Source: Leifsonia sp. Root227 (GTDB taxonomy: Bacteria; Actinomycetota; Actinomycetes; Actinomycetales; Microbacteriaceae). From it: a stretch of DNA of 64,000 nt. The stretch is taken from contig NZ_LMIO01000001.1 in NCBI RefSeq assembly GCF_001428745.1, positions 520,818 through 584,817 on the forward strand. The letters are read 5' to 3'. A program made the translations under genes and the position numbers. Shown here one piece after another: positions 35,154 through 44,903 of the stretch. Each line of letters begins with the position of its first letter. The first letter of the stretch is position 1. The notes under the pieces were generated by a model that saw nothing but the letters and a program-made list of their open reading frames with translations, was not told the DNA's origin and did no database searches.

Positions 35154-35202
35154 AAATTGACTTGTTGTTGAGGGTGTGCTCAAATGATCGACGGAGGATC
35201 CA

Positions 35203-36144
35203 ATGGTGCAACCACCGGGCCCGACGAGGCAGGTGCAGATCGCGCATATCGCGACCGAGTACTACCTGCACGGTCGAACGCGAATCGAAATTGCCGAGTC
35301 GACCGGGTTAAGCCGATTTAAGGTGGGTCGACTGCTCGAAGAGGCAGTCGAGGTCGGGATCGTCCGATTCGAGATCGCGAGCCCGTCGGGCGTCCGACTT
35401 GACCTCTCTGTCCAGCTCCGAGAACGTTTCGGACTGGAACACGTGGTAGTCGTGGATGTGCCCATCGAGTCCCCGACGGCTATTCAAGAGTCGCTGGGTG
35501 GTGCCGCAGCCGAGCTCTTACAAGAAATTCTCGGTGAGGATGATGTTCTGGGCGTAACGTCGGGTCGCACGATTAACGCGATGGCACGTTCGCTTCAGTC
35601 GCTTCCGTGTCGGCGCGTCGTGCAGCTAGCGGGCGCAGCCGGTCCGATCTTGCAGAGCGGTTTAGAGGTCATGCGTCGGCTGAGCACGATCGGAGGGGTG
35701 CGACCGTCGCCGATCTATTCCTCACTTGTGATGAGCGACGCGCAGGCGGCGGAGGGAGTTCGTCGGCAACCCGATGTCCGTCAAACCTTCGATCAGTTCA
35801 GCCGAGTGACTGTGGCTATCGGAGCGATCGGATCATGGTTGCCCCGGAACTCACTCATGATTGAGAATCATGCTTTGACGGACACAGACCGCCAGTCGCT
35901 GCTCGACAAAGGCGTTGTCGCGGAGATCGCGGCGACCCTGGTCACCGATTCGGGAGATGTCATCAATGATCTGAATGATCGGTTCATCGCAATCACAGAG
36001 GAGCAGCTCCGTGCGATCCCGACGATCGTCGCAGTGGCTGGTGGCGCCTCGAAGACCCGCGCGATCCGCGCAGTGTTGAACGCAAAGCTCTTGACTGGGT
36101 TGGTCACGGACAGCGAGACTGCTGAGCGACTCATCGGAGGCTAG
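35203..36144 (+). CDS. SorC-family sugar-responsive regulator
   Basis: A 313-residue regulator with an N-terminal helix-turn-helix (IATEYYLHGRTRIEIAESTGLSRFKVGRLLEEA) and a C-terminal SorC sugar-phosphate-binding domain (GVTSGRTINAMARSL, then VAVAGGASKTRAIRAVL). ACGGAGGATCC precedes the ATG. It is divergent from the importer/kinase operon and 3 bp upstream of an FGGY kinase. The effector is probably a phosphorylated intermediate of the same pathway. Confidence 0.9.
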   Translation: MVQPPGPTRQVQIAHIATEYYLHGRTRIEIAESTGLSRFKVGRLLEEAVEVGIVRFEIASPSGVRLDLSVQLRERFGLEHVVVVDVPIESPTAIQESLGGAAAELLQEILGEDDVLGVTSGRTINAMARSLQSLPCRRVVQLAGAAGPILQSGLEVMRRLSTIGGVRPSPIYSSLVMSDAQAAEGVRRQPDVRQTFDQFSRVTVAIGAIGSWLPRNSLMIENHALTDTDRQSLLDKGVVAEIAATLVTDSGDVINDLNDRFIAITEEQLRAIPTIVAVAGGASKTRAIRAVLNAKLLTGLVTDSETAERLIGG

Positions 36145-36147
36145 TCA

Positions 36148-37554
36148 ATGGCGCGTCCCCTCCTGGTCGCCGGCGTGGATTCGTCGACCCAGAACAGCAA
36201 GTTGGTCGTCGTCGACGCGTCGGATGGCACTGTCGTCCGCACCTCAACTGCGCCCCACCCAGACGGCACCCAGATCCACCCGGAACATTGGTGGCGCGCC
36301 TTTATAGCCGCTGGCGCACCAACGGCTGACGTGGCAGCGCTGTCTGTGACCGCCCAGCAACATTCAGCGATCTTCCTCGATGAAGCGGGTGCGGCGGTTC
36401 GAGATGCCATCTTGTGGAACGATCTCACTTCTAGCGAATCCGGAAGAGCGCTCCAACGAGAGTGGGGTGTCGAGCGCTGGGTGGACGAGATAGGGCTGTT
36501 GCCCGCTGGTGCACACCCCGTTTCAAAGCTTCGCTGGATTCGCGACCATGAGCCCGAGAACGCAGCTCGCGTGAGTCGGGTCATGGTGCCGCATGACTGG
36601 CTCACATGGCGAATGCTCAGGTGCCCGGAAGAGGCGACCACAGATAGATCCGACGCGTCAGGTACTGGCTACCTGTCGATCGAAGCAGGCGCGTACCGAA
36701 TGGATGTCATGAAGCTTGCGTTTGGGCGGACGCTGGAAGTGCCGCGCGTGCTTCACCCATCCGCTCGCGCGGGAATCACTGCTTCCGGAATCGTTCTTGG
36801 TGCCGGCTGCGGTGATAACCCAGCGACCGCGCTCGGGTTGATGGCTGTGCCAGGCGAGATCATCGTTTCAATTGGAACGAGCATGACCGCCACGACCGTG
36901 CTGGATGCGCCAGTTCGAGACCCGCTTGGGGTTGTCGACAGCATGGCCGACGCGACCGGACGCTTTCTGCCTATCGTTGCATCTCTGAATGGCGCGCGCG
37001 TTTTGCTTTCGACTGCTGCGTTGCTTGGTGTCGGTCTCGAAGAGTTGGATCATCTCGCGGCTAGCGGAACGCAAGATGCCGATGATTTAGTCTTTCTTCC
37101 CTTTCTAGACGGCGAACGCAACCCTCACTATTCCGATTCACAAGGGGCGCTCCTTGGACTGACCCGAACGTCAATGAAGCGCGAGAACATAGCGCGAGCT
37201 GCGGTGCTTGGGATCGCCGCCGCGGCTGCTACTTCCATCGGTCACCTGCAACGGATAGGAGTGCGGGCGGAGCGTATCGTCGTAGTCGGGGGCGGGGCGC
37301 GTTCTGATTCCCTGGCTCAAGCCCTCGCGGACCTCACGCAAATCATCGTCGATCGGCCGCCGCGGGGTGAGTATGCGGCTCTCGGTGCAGCCCGACAAGC
37401 GTTGTGGGCGCTGTCGGGCGACCTTCCAGCCTGGAATCGAGGACTCGCGTCCCGATCCGTTCCTCAGCCACACGCGCCGTGGATGACGCGCGTCCGCGAA
37501 CGACACTATGAGTTGGGTGAGCGACTGTTCGCGCCACCTTTGACGGACGGATAG
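36148..37554 (+). CDS. FGGY-family kinase, xylulokinase-like
   Basis: A 468-residue carbohydrate kinase. The phosphate-1 loop is GVDSSTQNSK near residue 9, TAQQHSAIFLDE follows the substrate-binding pattern of xylulokinases, and the adenosine loop is VVGGGARSDSLAQALADL (about residue 378). A xylulokinase or similar pentulose/tetrulose kinase is likely. It is co-transcribed with the SorC regulator. The importer locus therefore carries two unrelated kinases (this and DhaK-DhaL), suggesting it serves more than one polyol. Confidence 0.85.
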   Translation: MARPLLVAGVDSSTQNSKLVVVDASDGTVVRTSTAPHPDGTQIHPEHWWRAFIAAGAPTADVAALSVTAQQHSAIFLDEAGAAVRDAILWNDLTSSESGRALQREWGVERWVDEIGLLPAGAHPVSKLRWIRDHEPENAARVSRVMVPHDWLTWRMLRCPEEATTDRSDASGTGYLSIEAGAYRMDVMKLAFGRTLEVPRVLHPSARAGITASGIVLGAGCGDNPATALGLMAVPGEIIVSIGTSMTATTVLDAPVRDPLGVVDSMADATGRFLPIVASLNGARVLLSTAALLGVGLEELDHLAASGTQDADDLVFLPFLDGERNPHYSDSQGALLGLTRTSMKRENIARAAVLGIAAAAATSIGHLQRIGVRAERIVVVGGGARSDSLAQALADLTQIIVDRPPRGEYAALGAARQALWALSGDLPAWNRGLASRSVPQPHAPWMTRVRERHYELGERLFAPPLTDG

Positions 37555-37672
37555 CACCCAAGGTGCTGCTCGGAATGGCTTCAGGCGTCGCACATCCAAT
37601 GGGGATTTCGCCGGGAGTCGCTCGAAAGAGGTCCGCCCACCTCCGGCAGAGGCGCATCAATCGCGCAGGGCA

Positions 37673-38254
37673 CTATACGGTTCCATCGATACTGGTTGCA
37701 TCGCGGTGAAAGACTCGACGACAAGAGCCTGAAAGTACCATCACCACGCGGTTGTTCGACTCGCGCACCGTAAGAAAGCCCAGGCGCCTGGCCAACTTTA
37801 TCGATCGAGTGTTCCCTGTGGCCATCTCCGCGCTGACGTACTGCACATCTAGTCGAGTGAAGGCGATCTCCAGCATGACGCTAGCGGCTTCTGTGGCGAA
37901 CCCGTGGCCGCCGCAGGCCGGGCTGAGGACCCACCCGATTTCGGCATGCCGATCTCCCGACACGATACCGCGCAGGTGAAGCGATACGTCACCGATCAGC
38001 TCCCCATCACGCTCGATAGCCAGCACCAGAAAATCATCCTCCTGAGCCAACAGGGTGTGACGTGTCCGGTCGTGGAGATGGCGGCGTGACTGGCGGCGAC
38101 TTCGCGTCGGCCACGAGAGATATTCCAGCACCGTTGGCTCGGATTGGAGCCTGTACCACGCTTCAGCGTCCGCTAGTCGGTGAGGCCGCAGTACCAGTCG
38201 ATGAGTTTGGATTCTTCGCGCACGATACGGGGCTTTCAATCGTGGCCCCCGCAT
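37673..38254 (-). CDS. GNAT-family N-acetyltransferase
   Basis: A 193-residue acetyltransferase of the RimJ/RimL type. The N-terminal strand-helix QTHRLVLRPHRLADAEAWYRL is typical, and the acetyl-CoA motif appears as IGWVLSPACGGHGFATEAAS near residue 117. NTRSIKLARRLGFL is the usual C-terminal helix. The substrate could be a protein N-terminus or a small amine. The start at 38254 is tentative because the ribosome site is weak. Confidence 0.75.
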   Translation of the reverse strand: MRGPRLKAPYRARRIQTHRLVLRPHRLADAEAWYRLQSEPTVLEYLSWPTRSRRQSRRHLHDRTRHTLLAQEDDFLVLAIERDGELIGDVSLHLRGIVSGDRHAEIGWVLSPACGGHGFATEAASVMLEIAFTRLDVQYVSAEMATGNTRSIKLARRLGFLTVRESNNRVVMVLSGSCRRVFHRDATSIDGTV

Positions 38255-38820
38255 GAATCTAGGACGGCGAGGCCTCAACTGGGGGAGTCGTGAAAGCAGC
38301 CAGTCTCCGATGGGAGAAAGACCAGCATGGCGCTGACTGCGATCGCGACTCACGGTGCTCGCGACGAGCGGAGTTCTCGAGATGACTGCCATGCGGGGAC
38401 ACTATGCAACGCGTCGTTGCAATGGATTTGCCTTTTTATGAACCATCTGTGGAACGGCCAAGGAGTGGAGACGGCAGGATGCTAATTTGGCCGTCGGCTG
38501 GCGCGAGGGCGGTGCAACAGGGCTGCAGTACTCACAAGACGAGGTGTGTGTCTAAACCCGGAACGAGGGGCCGTTGTGTTTCAGTATCTCGAAGTCGAGC
38601 ATGCGCACGATCTCGAGTGAGGTTGCGGCTGTGCGCCTATCCGTGACCTGGAAATTGCCCATTGGCATTTCTACGGGTTTATCGTACGATTTGTCTAGTC
38701 CTCTAGATGGGGATCAACCCGGCGCGACCGTAGCCTCCCACAAGAAGCGACGAGCGCAACACCGAGCACAGTCACACGGCAGTGGCTCTTGGGCAAGGAC
38801 GCCACAAGAAAGGTGAAAGA
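38255..38820. other. Intergenic region with a GntR-type half site
   Basis: No supportable gene is present. TGTCTAGTCC at 38692-38701, next to CTCTAGAT, resembles the GntR/HutC-type sites elsewhere in the CoA cluster. TCGTACGA at 38682-38689 is a perfect 8-bp palindrome. Both lie upstream of the importer binding protein at 38821. Confidence 0.45.
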
Positions 38821-40197
38821 GTGAACAAGCGCAATTTCCGGCGGGGAGGACTCGTTCTCGTCGCCGCAAGCGTCGTCGCCATGCTGGCGGCATGCAGTCC
38901 CGGGGCGGGAACCCCCAGCACGCCCCCCAAAGCAACAGATCTCCGAGGTCAGACCATCAAGGTGATGGTGAGTTCCGGGCATCAGCAATTCAACCCGGTG
39001 TGGGACACCGAGCTTCCCAAATGGGAAGCGAAGACCGGAATCAAGGTGGAGCTGGACAAGGTCAACACCACCGACATCTCAAGTACCTTCCTTCGGGACG
39101 TCACGGTCGGTGGGTGCACCATCGACAACGTCGAGATGCTCGATGGAGGAACAGCAGCCGCAGCATCGCACATGGCTGACCTTGGACAGTTCTTGAAGGC
39201 AGACGGTTCCAGCGCCGCCGAACTGCTGAAGGACCAGGTGCCCTTCGCGCAGAAGGCCTACTCATTCAACGGCAAGCTGGCCTTCTACCCCTTCTATTCG
39301 GGCGCGAAGGCCGTGGCCTACCGCAAGAGCTGGTTCGTCGACCCTGCGAACCAGTCCGCCTTCCAAGCCAAGTACGGCTACAAACTGCCCGACCCGCCGA
39401 CCACAGCGCAGCAGGTCAAGGACGTAGCGGCGTTCTTCTCCACGCCCACCACAAAAGGGATCGTCTTCTCCGGCTCGGGCGACCCAGCGGAAACGACACT
39501 GGCCGACTTGATCTTCCGCAACGGCGTCGACGGGTACCAGGACGCGAAGGGCAACGCTCAATGGGGTCCCGCGCATCCGAACAATGAAAAGAAGGTTGTA
39601 GAGGCAGCGGACTACCTCTCCAGCTTCATCTCCGACGGTGACACCCCCGATTCGATCGGCGCCATGCAGTCGGCCGACACCACGTCAAACTTCCTCGCGG
39701 GCAACACCGCTATGGACTACGACCACGTCTATCTGTTCTGGAACCGGATGAAGGACGCGCAGTCGACCCTCGGCGACATCGGCACGTTCGAGTTCCCGAG
39801 CCTTGAAAAGGGCCAGGGCGGCATTTCCTTCTACTGGGGGCGCGGCATCCCGGAGTGCAGCAAGCACAAGGACGCGTCGTGGGAGTTCACAAAGTGGATC
39901 ATGTCGCCAGAGATTCAGAAGCTCGCGCTCACCAAGGGTGTTGGTGTCTATGTCCCGACCGACAAGTCACTGCTGAGTTGGTCCGTCGACCAGGGAGTGA
40001 TCCCGCAGGGAGTGGCGGACTCGGTGACTCACGCGAAGGCGTACAAGGTGACGCCGGTCACCAATCAACTCCGCCAATCCATTGACATTCCTCTCGTTGA
40101 GAAGCTCATCGGCAAGCAGCTCACTCCCCAGGAATACGCAGAAACATCGGGCACGCAGATGCAGGATGCCGCCAATGCGGCCGGTGTGGCCCACTGA
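38821..40197 (+). CDS. CUT1 sugar-binding lipoprotein of the CoA cluster
   Basis: A 458-residue extracellular solute-binding protein (SBP_bac_1). The signal has NKRNFRRG, a hydrophobic core and lipobox LAAC (C25). The start is GTG 38821 with AAGGTGAAAG upstream. Conserved landmarks are IKVMVSSGHQQFNPVW and EKGQGGISFYWGRGIPEC. Two permeases follow. It begins the GntR-type cluster of sugar uptake plus acyl-CoA genes. The ligand is unknown. Confidence 0.9.
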   Translation: MNKRNFRRGGLVLVAASVVAMLAACSPGAGTPSTPPKATDLRGQTIKVMVSSGHQQFNPVWDTELPKWEAKTGIKVELDKVNTTDISSTFLRDVTVGGCTIDNVEMLDGGTAAAASHMADLGQFLKADGSSAAELLKDQVPFAQKAYSFNGKLAFYPFYSGAKAVAYRKSWFVDPANQSAFQAKYGYKLPDPPTTAQQVKDVAAFFSTPTTKGIVFSGSGDPAETTLADLIFRNGVDGYQDAKGNAQWGPAHPNNEKKVVEAADYLSSFISDGDTPDSIGAMQSADTTSNFLAGNTAMDYDHVYLFWNRMKDAQSTLGDIGTFEFPSLEKGQGGISFYWGRGIPECSKHKDASWEFTKWIMSPEIQKLALTKGVGVYVPTDKSLLSWSVDQGVIPQGVADSVTHAKAYKVTPVTNQLRQSIDIPLVEKLIGKQLTPQEYAETSGTQMQDAANAAGVAH

Positions 40198-40272
40198 GGC
40201 TGACCCCACTGCTCTGATACGTCGGGGTCGCGCCCATCGCGCGGCCCCGACGCGATCGAAAGGAGACGAGAC

Positions 40273-41232
40273 GTGCCAAACGAAACGTTGACCAAGCGTC
40301 AAGACCGAGACGAGACCATCCCGATGCAGCACAAGCAATCGGCACAGAAACGGCAACGGAGTCGCCAAGGCTACTGGCCGTTTCTTGTCCCTGCCATGAT
40401 CGGAGTGGTCGCACTTATCGCAGTGCCGATCGGCTTCACCTTCTATTACAGCCTCCGCAACTACAATCTGCAGATCGGTTCCGACCAGTTCAACGGAGTT
40501 GACAATTACATACGGCTCTTCACCGGTCAGAACGGCGACTTCATCGCCGCCACGCTGCGAACGTTCGGCTACGTGTTCGTGGTCATCGTTTTCGACTTTG
40601 TGCTCGCGATGGCGCAAGCGCTCCTCATCTTCAGCATGAAACAAGGCTGGGCGAAGTTTTGGCGGGCAGTCTTCATCCTGCCGATCCTGGTGATCCCCAC
40701 CGCGAGCGCCGTCTTCTGGCGCAACGTCATGTACGCGCCGCATAACGGAGAGTTCCTAAAGGTGCTCGGCCTCGACGGAATCGTGAATCCGCCCCTCGGC
40801 GACCCGAAGCTTGCATTCTGGGCGATCATCGTTGTCGTGGTGTGGGCATGGTCACCGTGGGTGTTCATCCTGTTCTCGAGTGGGCTGGATCAGATCGACC
40901 GCAGTGTCATCGAAGCGTCAATGGTCGATGGTACGAGCTATTTTCAGCGACTCAGGACGATTATTTTCCCACTGATGCGACCCGTCATCTTTGTGACCCT
41001 TAGCTTCAAGGCCCTCGATTCGTTCTTATCGTTCCCCTTCGTCTGGGTGCTAACGCAGGGTGGACCGGGAGATTCCACGCACATTCTGAGCACGTTTATC
41101 TATCAACAGGCGTTCAACCTGCTGGATTACGGCAACGGCTCTGCGATGGCAATCGTGATGCTCGTGATCAGCGGAGTGATCTCGATTGCAGCGGTGCTGG
41201 GCTGGCAGCGGTTCTATGGAAAAGAGGCCTGA
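40273..41232 (+). CDS. CUT1 permease subunit 1 (MalF-like)
   Basis: A 319-residue permease with a 35-residue basic, Gln-rich cytoplasmic start, then six helices. The EAA loop is IEASMVDGTSYFQRLRTIIFPLMRPVI, and TQGGPGDSTH is the MalF-type end motif. The start is GTG 40273 with AAAGGAG upstream. It lies 75 bp after the binding protein. No ATPase is encoded in this cluster. Confidence 0.92.
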   Translation: MPNETLTKRQDRDETIPMQHKQSAQKRQRSRQGYWPFLVPAMIGVVALIAVPIGFTFYYSLRNYNLQIGSDQFNGVDNYIRLFTGQNGDFIAATLRTFGYVFVVIVFDFVLAMAQALLIFSMKQGWAKFWRAVFILPILVIPTASAVFWRNVMYAPHNGEFLKVLGLDGIVNPPLGDPKLAFWAIIVVVVWAWSPWVFILFSSGLDQIDRSVIEASMVDGTSYFQRLRTIIFPLMRPVIFVTLSFKALDSFLSFPFVWVLTQGGPGDSTHILSTFIYQQAFNLLDYGNGSAMAIVMLVISGVISIAAVLGWQRFYGKEA

Positions 41233-41233
41233 G

Positions 41234-42061
41234 ATGAGAGCACTGAAGCTCGCAGCGCGAAAGGTTCCGCGCACCATCCTGCTGATTGTCATCCTTCTCT
41301 GGGTGCTCGTGCCGATCTATTTCCTTGTCGCCACTTCGCTCGTCCCCGAAGGTGTCACCCTGAACGGGCTCGAACTGCCGAAGGCAATCACGTTTTCCAA
41401 CTACGCTGGCCTGTTCTCCGGGGCGAACTCAATCTGGATCCCCTTGATCAACTCCACAGTCGTAACCATCGCCTCCACGGGAATCGCGCTCCTGCTGGCA
41501 GTTCCCGCGGCCTATGCGCTGTCCCACTTGCGGCATCGACGAAGCGGGCGTGCTGCATACCTGTCGTTCTTCGTGCTTCGCGGCATCCCTCCGATCGCGC
41601 TCGTGATGCCCTTCTACCTGATCTTCGCGCGCGTCAACATGCTGAACTCGTTGCCAGGGATCATCATTGCGCTGGCGCCGCTCGCCCTTCCGTATTGCGT
41701 GTGGACGCTACGGGTCACGTTTGACCAGATCCCGCGCGAGGTCGAAGAGGCAGGAGCCGTGGATGGGGCGGGACGCCTGCGGATGTTCTTCTCTGTCGTC
41801 CTGCCGATAGCCGCGCCAGGTATTGCCGCGACAGGAGTGCTCTCTGCACTCTTTATTTACGTCGACTACATCATCGTGGCACCCCTTGCCGGCCCGCAGA
41901 CGTACACGTTCCCCATCTACGTCACGAGCTTCTCGCAAGACTTCGTTCAGCTCGTCGGGCCGCTGTCCGCTGCGGCGATTGTCGGGGCGATCCCGATGGC
42001 GATCATGTTCATTGTCAGCCAGCGCTTTAGTCGACGACTCGCGAGCGCAGGAATCCACTGA
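41234..42061 (+). CDS. CUT1 permease subunit 2 (MalG-like)
   Basis: A 275-residue permease with six helices and the EAA loop VEEAGAVDGAGRLRMFFSVVLPIAAPGI. It follows the first permease by one base after its stop. It is somewhat shorter than most MalG proteins. Its partner ATPase must be shared from elsewhere. Confidence 0.92.
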   Translation: MRALKLAARKVPRTILLIVILLWVLVPIYFLVATSLVPEGVTLNGLELPKAITFSNYAGLFSGANSIWIPLINSTVVTIASTGIALLLAVPAAYALSHLRHRRSGRAAYLSFFVLRGIPPIALVMPFYLIFARVNMLNSLPGIIIALAPLALPYCVWTLRVTFDQIPREVEEAGAVDGAGRLRMFFSVVLPIAAPGIAATGVLSALFIYVDYIIVAPLAGPQTYTFPIYVTSFSQDFVQLVGPLSAAAIVGAIPMAIMFIVSQRFSRRLASAGIH

Positions 42062-42069
42062 CTAATGAC

Positions 42070-42105
42070 TTGACATGGCGGCGTATTCAATAGTTGTATA
42101 GACTA
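42070..42105 (+). promoter_or_regulatory. Promoter with GntR-type half site
   Basis: TTGACA at 42070-42075 is a good -35 element, and TGTATAGACTA at 42095-42105 combines a -10-like TATAGA with the GTATAGAC half site typical of HutC-type GntR operators. It lies just before the double-hotdog gene at 42146. Confidence 0.5.
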
Positions 42106-42145
42106 CTAGATGACTACATATCCTGATGAAGGAGAACACACAGAA

Positions 42146-43165
42146 ATGACCCAGGACTCAACGACGAGATCGTGGAGAGACCTCACGGACCCGCGCCGGA
42201 TCGTCGACCTCGACGACATCGAGGACCGCGAAGCCGGGCGCAAGGAGCCCGAGTTCGAGAACCTCGACATTCCCGAGAACCTCGGCACCGTGCGCGAGCT
42301 GATTGACGACCACAAGATCAAGCGCTACGCGTTCACGCAGGACGAGTACGGGCCGTGGTACTTCGATAACAGTCCATTCGGTGGACGCATCGGCCAGGCC
42401 GCGCTCCTTTGCAATGATCTCGTGCAGATGTTCACCAACGTGTACGCCGCAAGTAAGGTCGTGGGCTTCCACACCGAGGAGCAGATGTGGTTCGACAGCC
42501 CGGCCAGGTTGGGCGAGGAAGTCACTCTGTCTGCGACATACACAGACTCCTACGTGCGGCGCGGCGAAGGCTACGTTGTCATGGACGCTCAGGTGACTGG
42601 CGAAGACGGTCGCAGCGTGATCCGTCATCGGGGCGTCGAGATCCTGAAAACCGTACCGGGCACCCTCGGCGGACGCGGAAGTGGGACGCCGGAGCGTCGG
42701 GTGACAGGGGACGTCCCTGACGACGCGCAGGTGGTGGCCGTCTTTGATGGGAATACCACGGTCGGCGATGTCCTCAAGCCAGTGACGAAAGAGGTCACCT
42801 TCGAGCAGGCGGCAGTGTTCTCTCGCATCGGTGAGTACGTGATCAACACGCACAACAATCTCCAGGCAGCGCGTGACGGCAAGCTGCGCCAGCCGATCGT
42901 GCAGGGTGCTCAGCAGTTCGGTCTGATCGCTGGCCGCCTGGTCGAAGCGTTCGGCCCTGCCTTCTTCACTACCGGCTGGATGCAGATCAAGTTCCTCGTC
43001 CCCGTGGAGGTGTTCGAGCCGATCACCATCACCGCTGTTGTCACCGACATCGTGCCCAGAGACGGCGGAGGATTCACCGCCGAACTCGACGTCTGGATCC
43101 GGCGGCCGGACGGCCGTCTGGTCACGGTCGGCTGGGCATCAGCCGCCCTCCCCACCAATAGCTGA
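42146..43165 (+). CDS. Double-hotdog MaoC-like protein lacking catalytic His (1)
   Basis: A 339-residue protein with two hotdog-like halves. The first half carries RYAFTQDEYGPWYFDNSPFGGRIG, which aligns with the MaoC hydratase signature (ASGDxNPIHxD then GxIAHG). Here Tyr stands where the catalytic His should be, and the second half reads IVQGAQQFGLIAG. The start at 42146 is set by AAGGAGAA. It is a clear paralog of the protein at 48306, which has the same change. Acyl-CoA binding is inferred; classical hydration is doubtful. Confidence 0.75.
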   Translation: MTQDSTTRSWRDLTDPRRIVDLDDIEDREAGRKEPEFENLDIPENLGTVRELIDDHKIKRYAFTQDEYGPWYFDNSPFGGRIGQAALLCNDLVQMFTNVYAASKVVGFHTEEQMWFDSPARLGEEVTLSATYTDSYVRRGEGYVVMDAQVTGEDGRSVIRHRGVEILKTVPGTLGGRGSGTPERRVTGDVPDDAQVVAVFDGNTTVGDVLKPVTKEVTFEQAAVFSRIGEYVINTHNNLQAARDGKLRQPIVQGAQQFGLIAGRLVEAFGPAFFTTGWMQIKFLVPVEVFEPITITAVVTDIVPRDGGGFTAELDVWIRRPDGRLVTVGWASAALPTNS

Positions 43166-43193
43166 CCTCTACCCAACAAGAGAAAACGGACTC

Positions 43194-44897
43194 ATGACTA
43201 ATGCCAAGACCGGCGGCCAGATCGTCGTCGATATGCTCAAATCACTCGGAATCCGATACGTGTTCGGAGTCGTCGGCGGACAGACTCTTGCCATCACCGA
43301 CGCGATTATCGACACGCCAGGAATCGAACTAATTCACACCCGCCACGAGAATGCCGCCGCTGTGATGATGGATGCATACGGCCGCCTCACCGGCGAACTC
43401 GCGGCGTGCATCTCCACCACCGGCCCAGGGGCGACCAACCTGCTGACCGGTGTTGGGGGCGCCTACCGCGACTCGAGCCCCGGCTTCGTCATTACATGCA
43501 ACAACAATGGCGAGAACATCCACAAGGACGACGCGCAGAACGCCGATCATGTCGAGCTCTTCAAGCCGCTGACTAAATGGAGCCGGTTGGTCGCGCACTC
43601 TTCCTCGATCAAGCAGGCGATGGAGGAGGCGTACATCAATGCCATGTCGGGCAACCCCGGTCCCGTCCACCTCGATTTCGCTCGTGACACCATCGAAGGG
43701 ACCGTCGCCGTCCCGCCGGAGATTCCGTCGGTGCACCCGTCACGCGGATGGGTTGCCCAGCGGCCGGCTCCGAACGCAATCGCGCTCGCCGAGGCGGTCG
43801 AGCGACTTCTCGCCGCCGAGCGCCCCGTGATCTGGCTCGGAAATGGCGGCAACCGAGGCCGGGCGTGCGATGCCGTCCTTGCTCTCGCTGAGGCGCTAAG
43901 CATCCCGGTCGTCACCACCTTCAACGGCATCGGCGCCATTCCCACCACGCACCCGCTCGCGTTCGGCGCCGTGAGCCGCATGGGAACGACCATCTCCACT
44001 AGGGTCATCGGCGATGCCGATCTGGTCTTGGCGCTCGGCAACAGCCTTAACGCGGTCTCCACCACGCGATGGAAGCGTCAGCTCCCTGCCGTCATTCAGG
44101 TGGATGTGGACCCCACCATGATCGGACGCTACTACTCCGACATCACCACTGGAATTGTGTCGGACATCAACTCGTTCATCGAGGCCGCGCTCGTGGCTGT
44201 GGGCGACAGGGCAGAGGCTGCTTCAGCGTCCAGGTCAGAGTGGATTGCGGACCTGCAGCAGGCTCGTGAGCTGTGGTGGACGAGTTCCGACGTGACCGCG
44301 GATGCTCACCCTGCACCGTTGTCGCCCGCGGACATCGTCCGTGAGCTGCGGAGGATCGCCCCCGATAACACGCTGCTGATCCCGGACGCTGGTAACCCTG
44401 GAGTCTGGTCCTTCCTATGGGAGGTCACGGAGCCAAACAGCTACATAAAGCCGGTGGGATTCGGGAACATGGGGTTCGCGTTGCCGTCGGCGATCGCAGC
44501 GGCCGCCATCGACCCGAACCGCCCAGTGCTGGCCCTCATCGGTGACGGCTCGCTCGGGATGAGCCTGGGTGAACTCGAAACGCTCGCTCGCGTTGGCGGT
44601 AGAGTCTGCATCGTGGTTCTCAACGACGCCAGCTACGGCAACATCCGCCAGGAGCAGGAGCTGCACTTCAACGGAAGAACGATCGGCGTCGATTTCGGCC
44701 CGGTGGACTTCGGCGAGGTCGCCAGGGGAATGGGTATCGACGGCGAGGTGGTCCACGACCTCGGGACCCTCTCACGCCGGGCCAAAGAAGCTCTGACGAC
44801 CGGCATCGGCCCTGTGCTCCTCGACGTGCCGCTGGATCGCGAAGTCAATGCGTGGACCTACCACGCGTTTCTGCCGTTCGAGGCAAGCGAGGAGTAA
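43194..44897 (+). CDS. ThDP-dependent lyase/decarboxylase, acetolactate-synthase-like
   Basis: A 567-residue ThDP enzyme with N-terminal pyrimidine-binding, central and C-terminal pyrophosphate domains. The activating Glu is E52 in HTRHENAAA. The ThDP motif runs from GDGSLGMS (450) to VVLNDASYGN. A phenylacetate/oxo-acid decarboxylase, acetolactate synthase or 2-hydroxyacyl-CoA lyase/oxalyl-CoA decarboxylase are all possible by fold. The next gene is a CaiB/BaiF CoA-transferase, the usual partner of oxalyl-CoA decarboxylase, so an acyl-CoA substrate deserves consideration. There is no small regulatory ilvN gene, arguing against valine synthesis. Confidence 0.8.
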   Translation: MTNAKTGGQIVVDMLKSLGIRYVFGVVGGQTLAITDAIIDTPGIELIHTRHENAAAVMMDAYGRLTGELAACISTTGPGATNLLTGVGGAYRDSSPGFVITCNNNGENIHKDDAQNADHVELFKPLTKWSRLVAHSSSIKQAMEEAYINAMSGNPGPVHLDFARDTIEGTVAVPPEIPSVHPSRGWVAQRPAPNAIALAEAVERLLAAERPVIWLGNGGNRGRACDAVLALAEALSIPVVTTFNGIGAIPTTHPLAFGAVSRMGTTISTRVIGDADLVLALGNSLNAVSTTRWKRQLPAVIQVDVDPTMIGRYYSDITTGIVSDINSFIEAALVAVGDRAEAASASRSEWIADLQQARELWWTSSDVTADAHPAPLSPADIVRELRRIAPDNTLLIPDAGNPGVWSFLWEVTEPNSYIKPVGFGNMGFALPSAIAAAAIDPNRPVLALIGDGSLGMSLGELETLARVGGRVCIVVLNDASYGNIRQEQELHFNGRTIGVDFGPVDFGEVARGMGIDGEVVHDLGTLSRRAKEALTTGIGPVLLDVPLDREVNAWTYHAFLPFEASEE

Positions 44898-44903
44898 TGC
44901 TGT

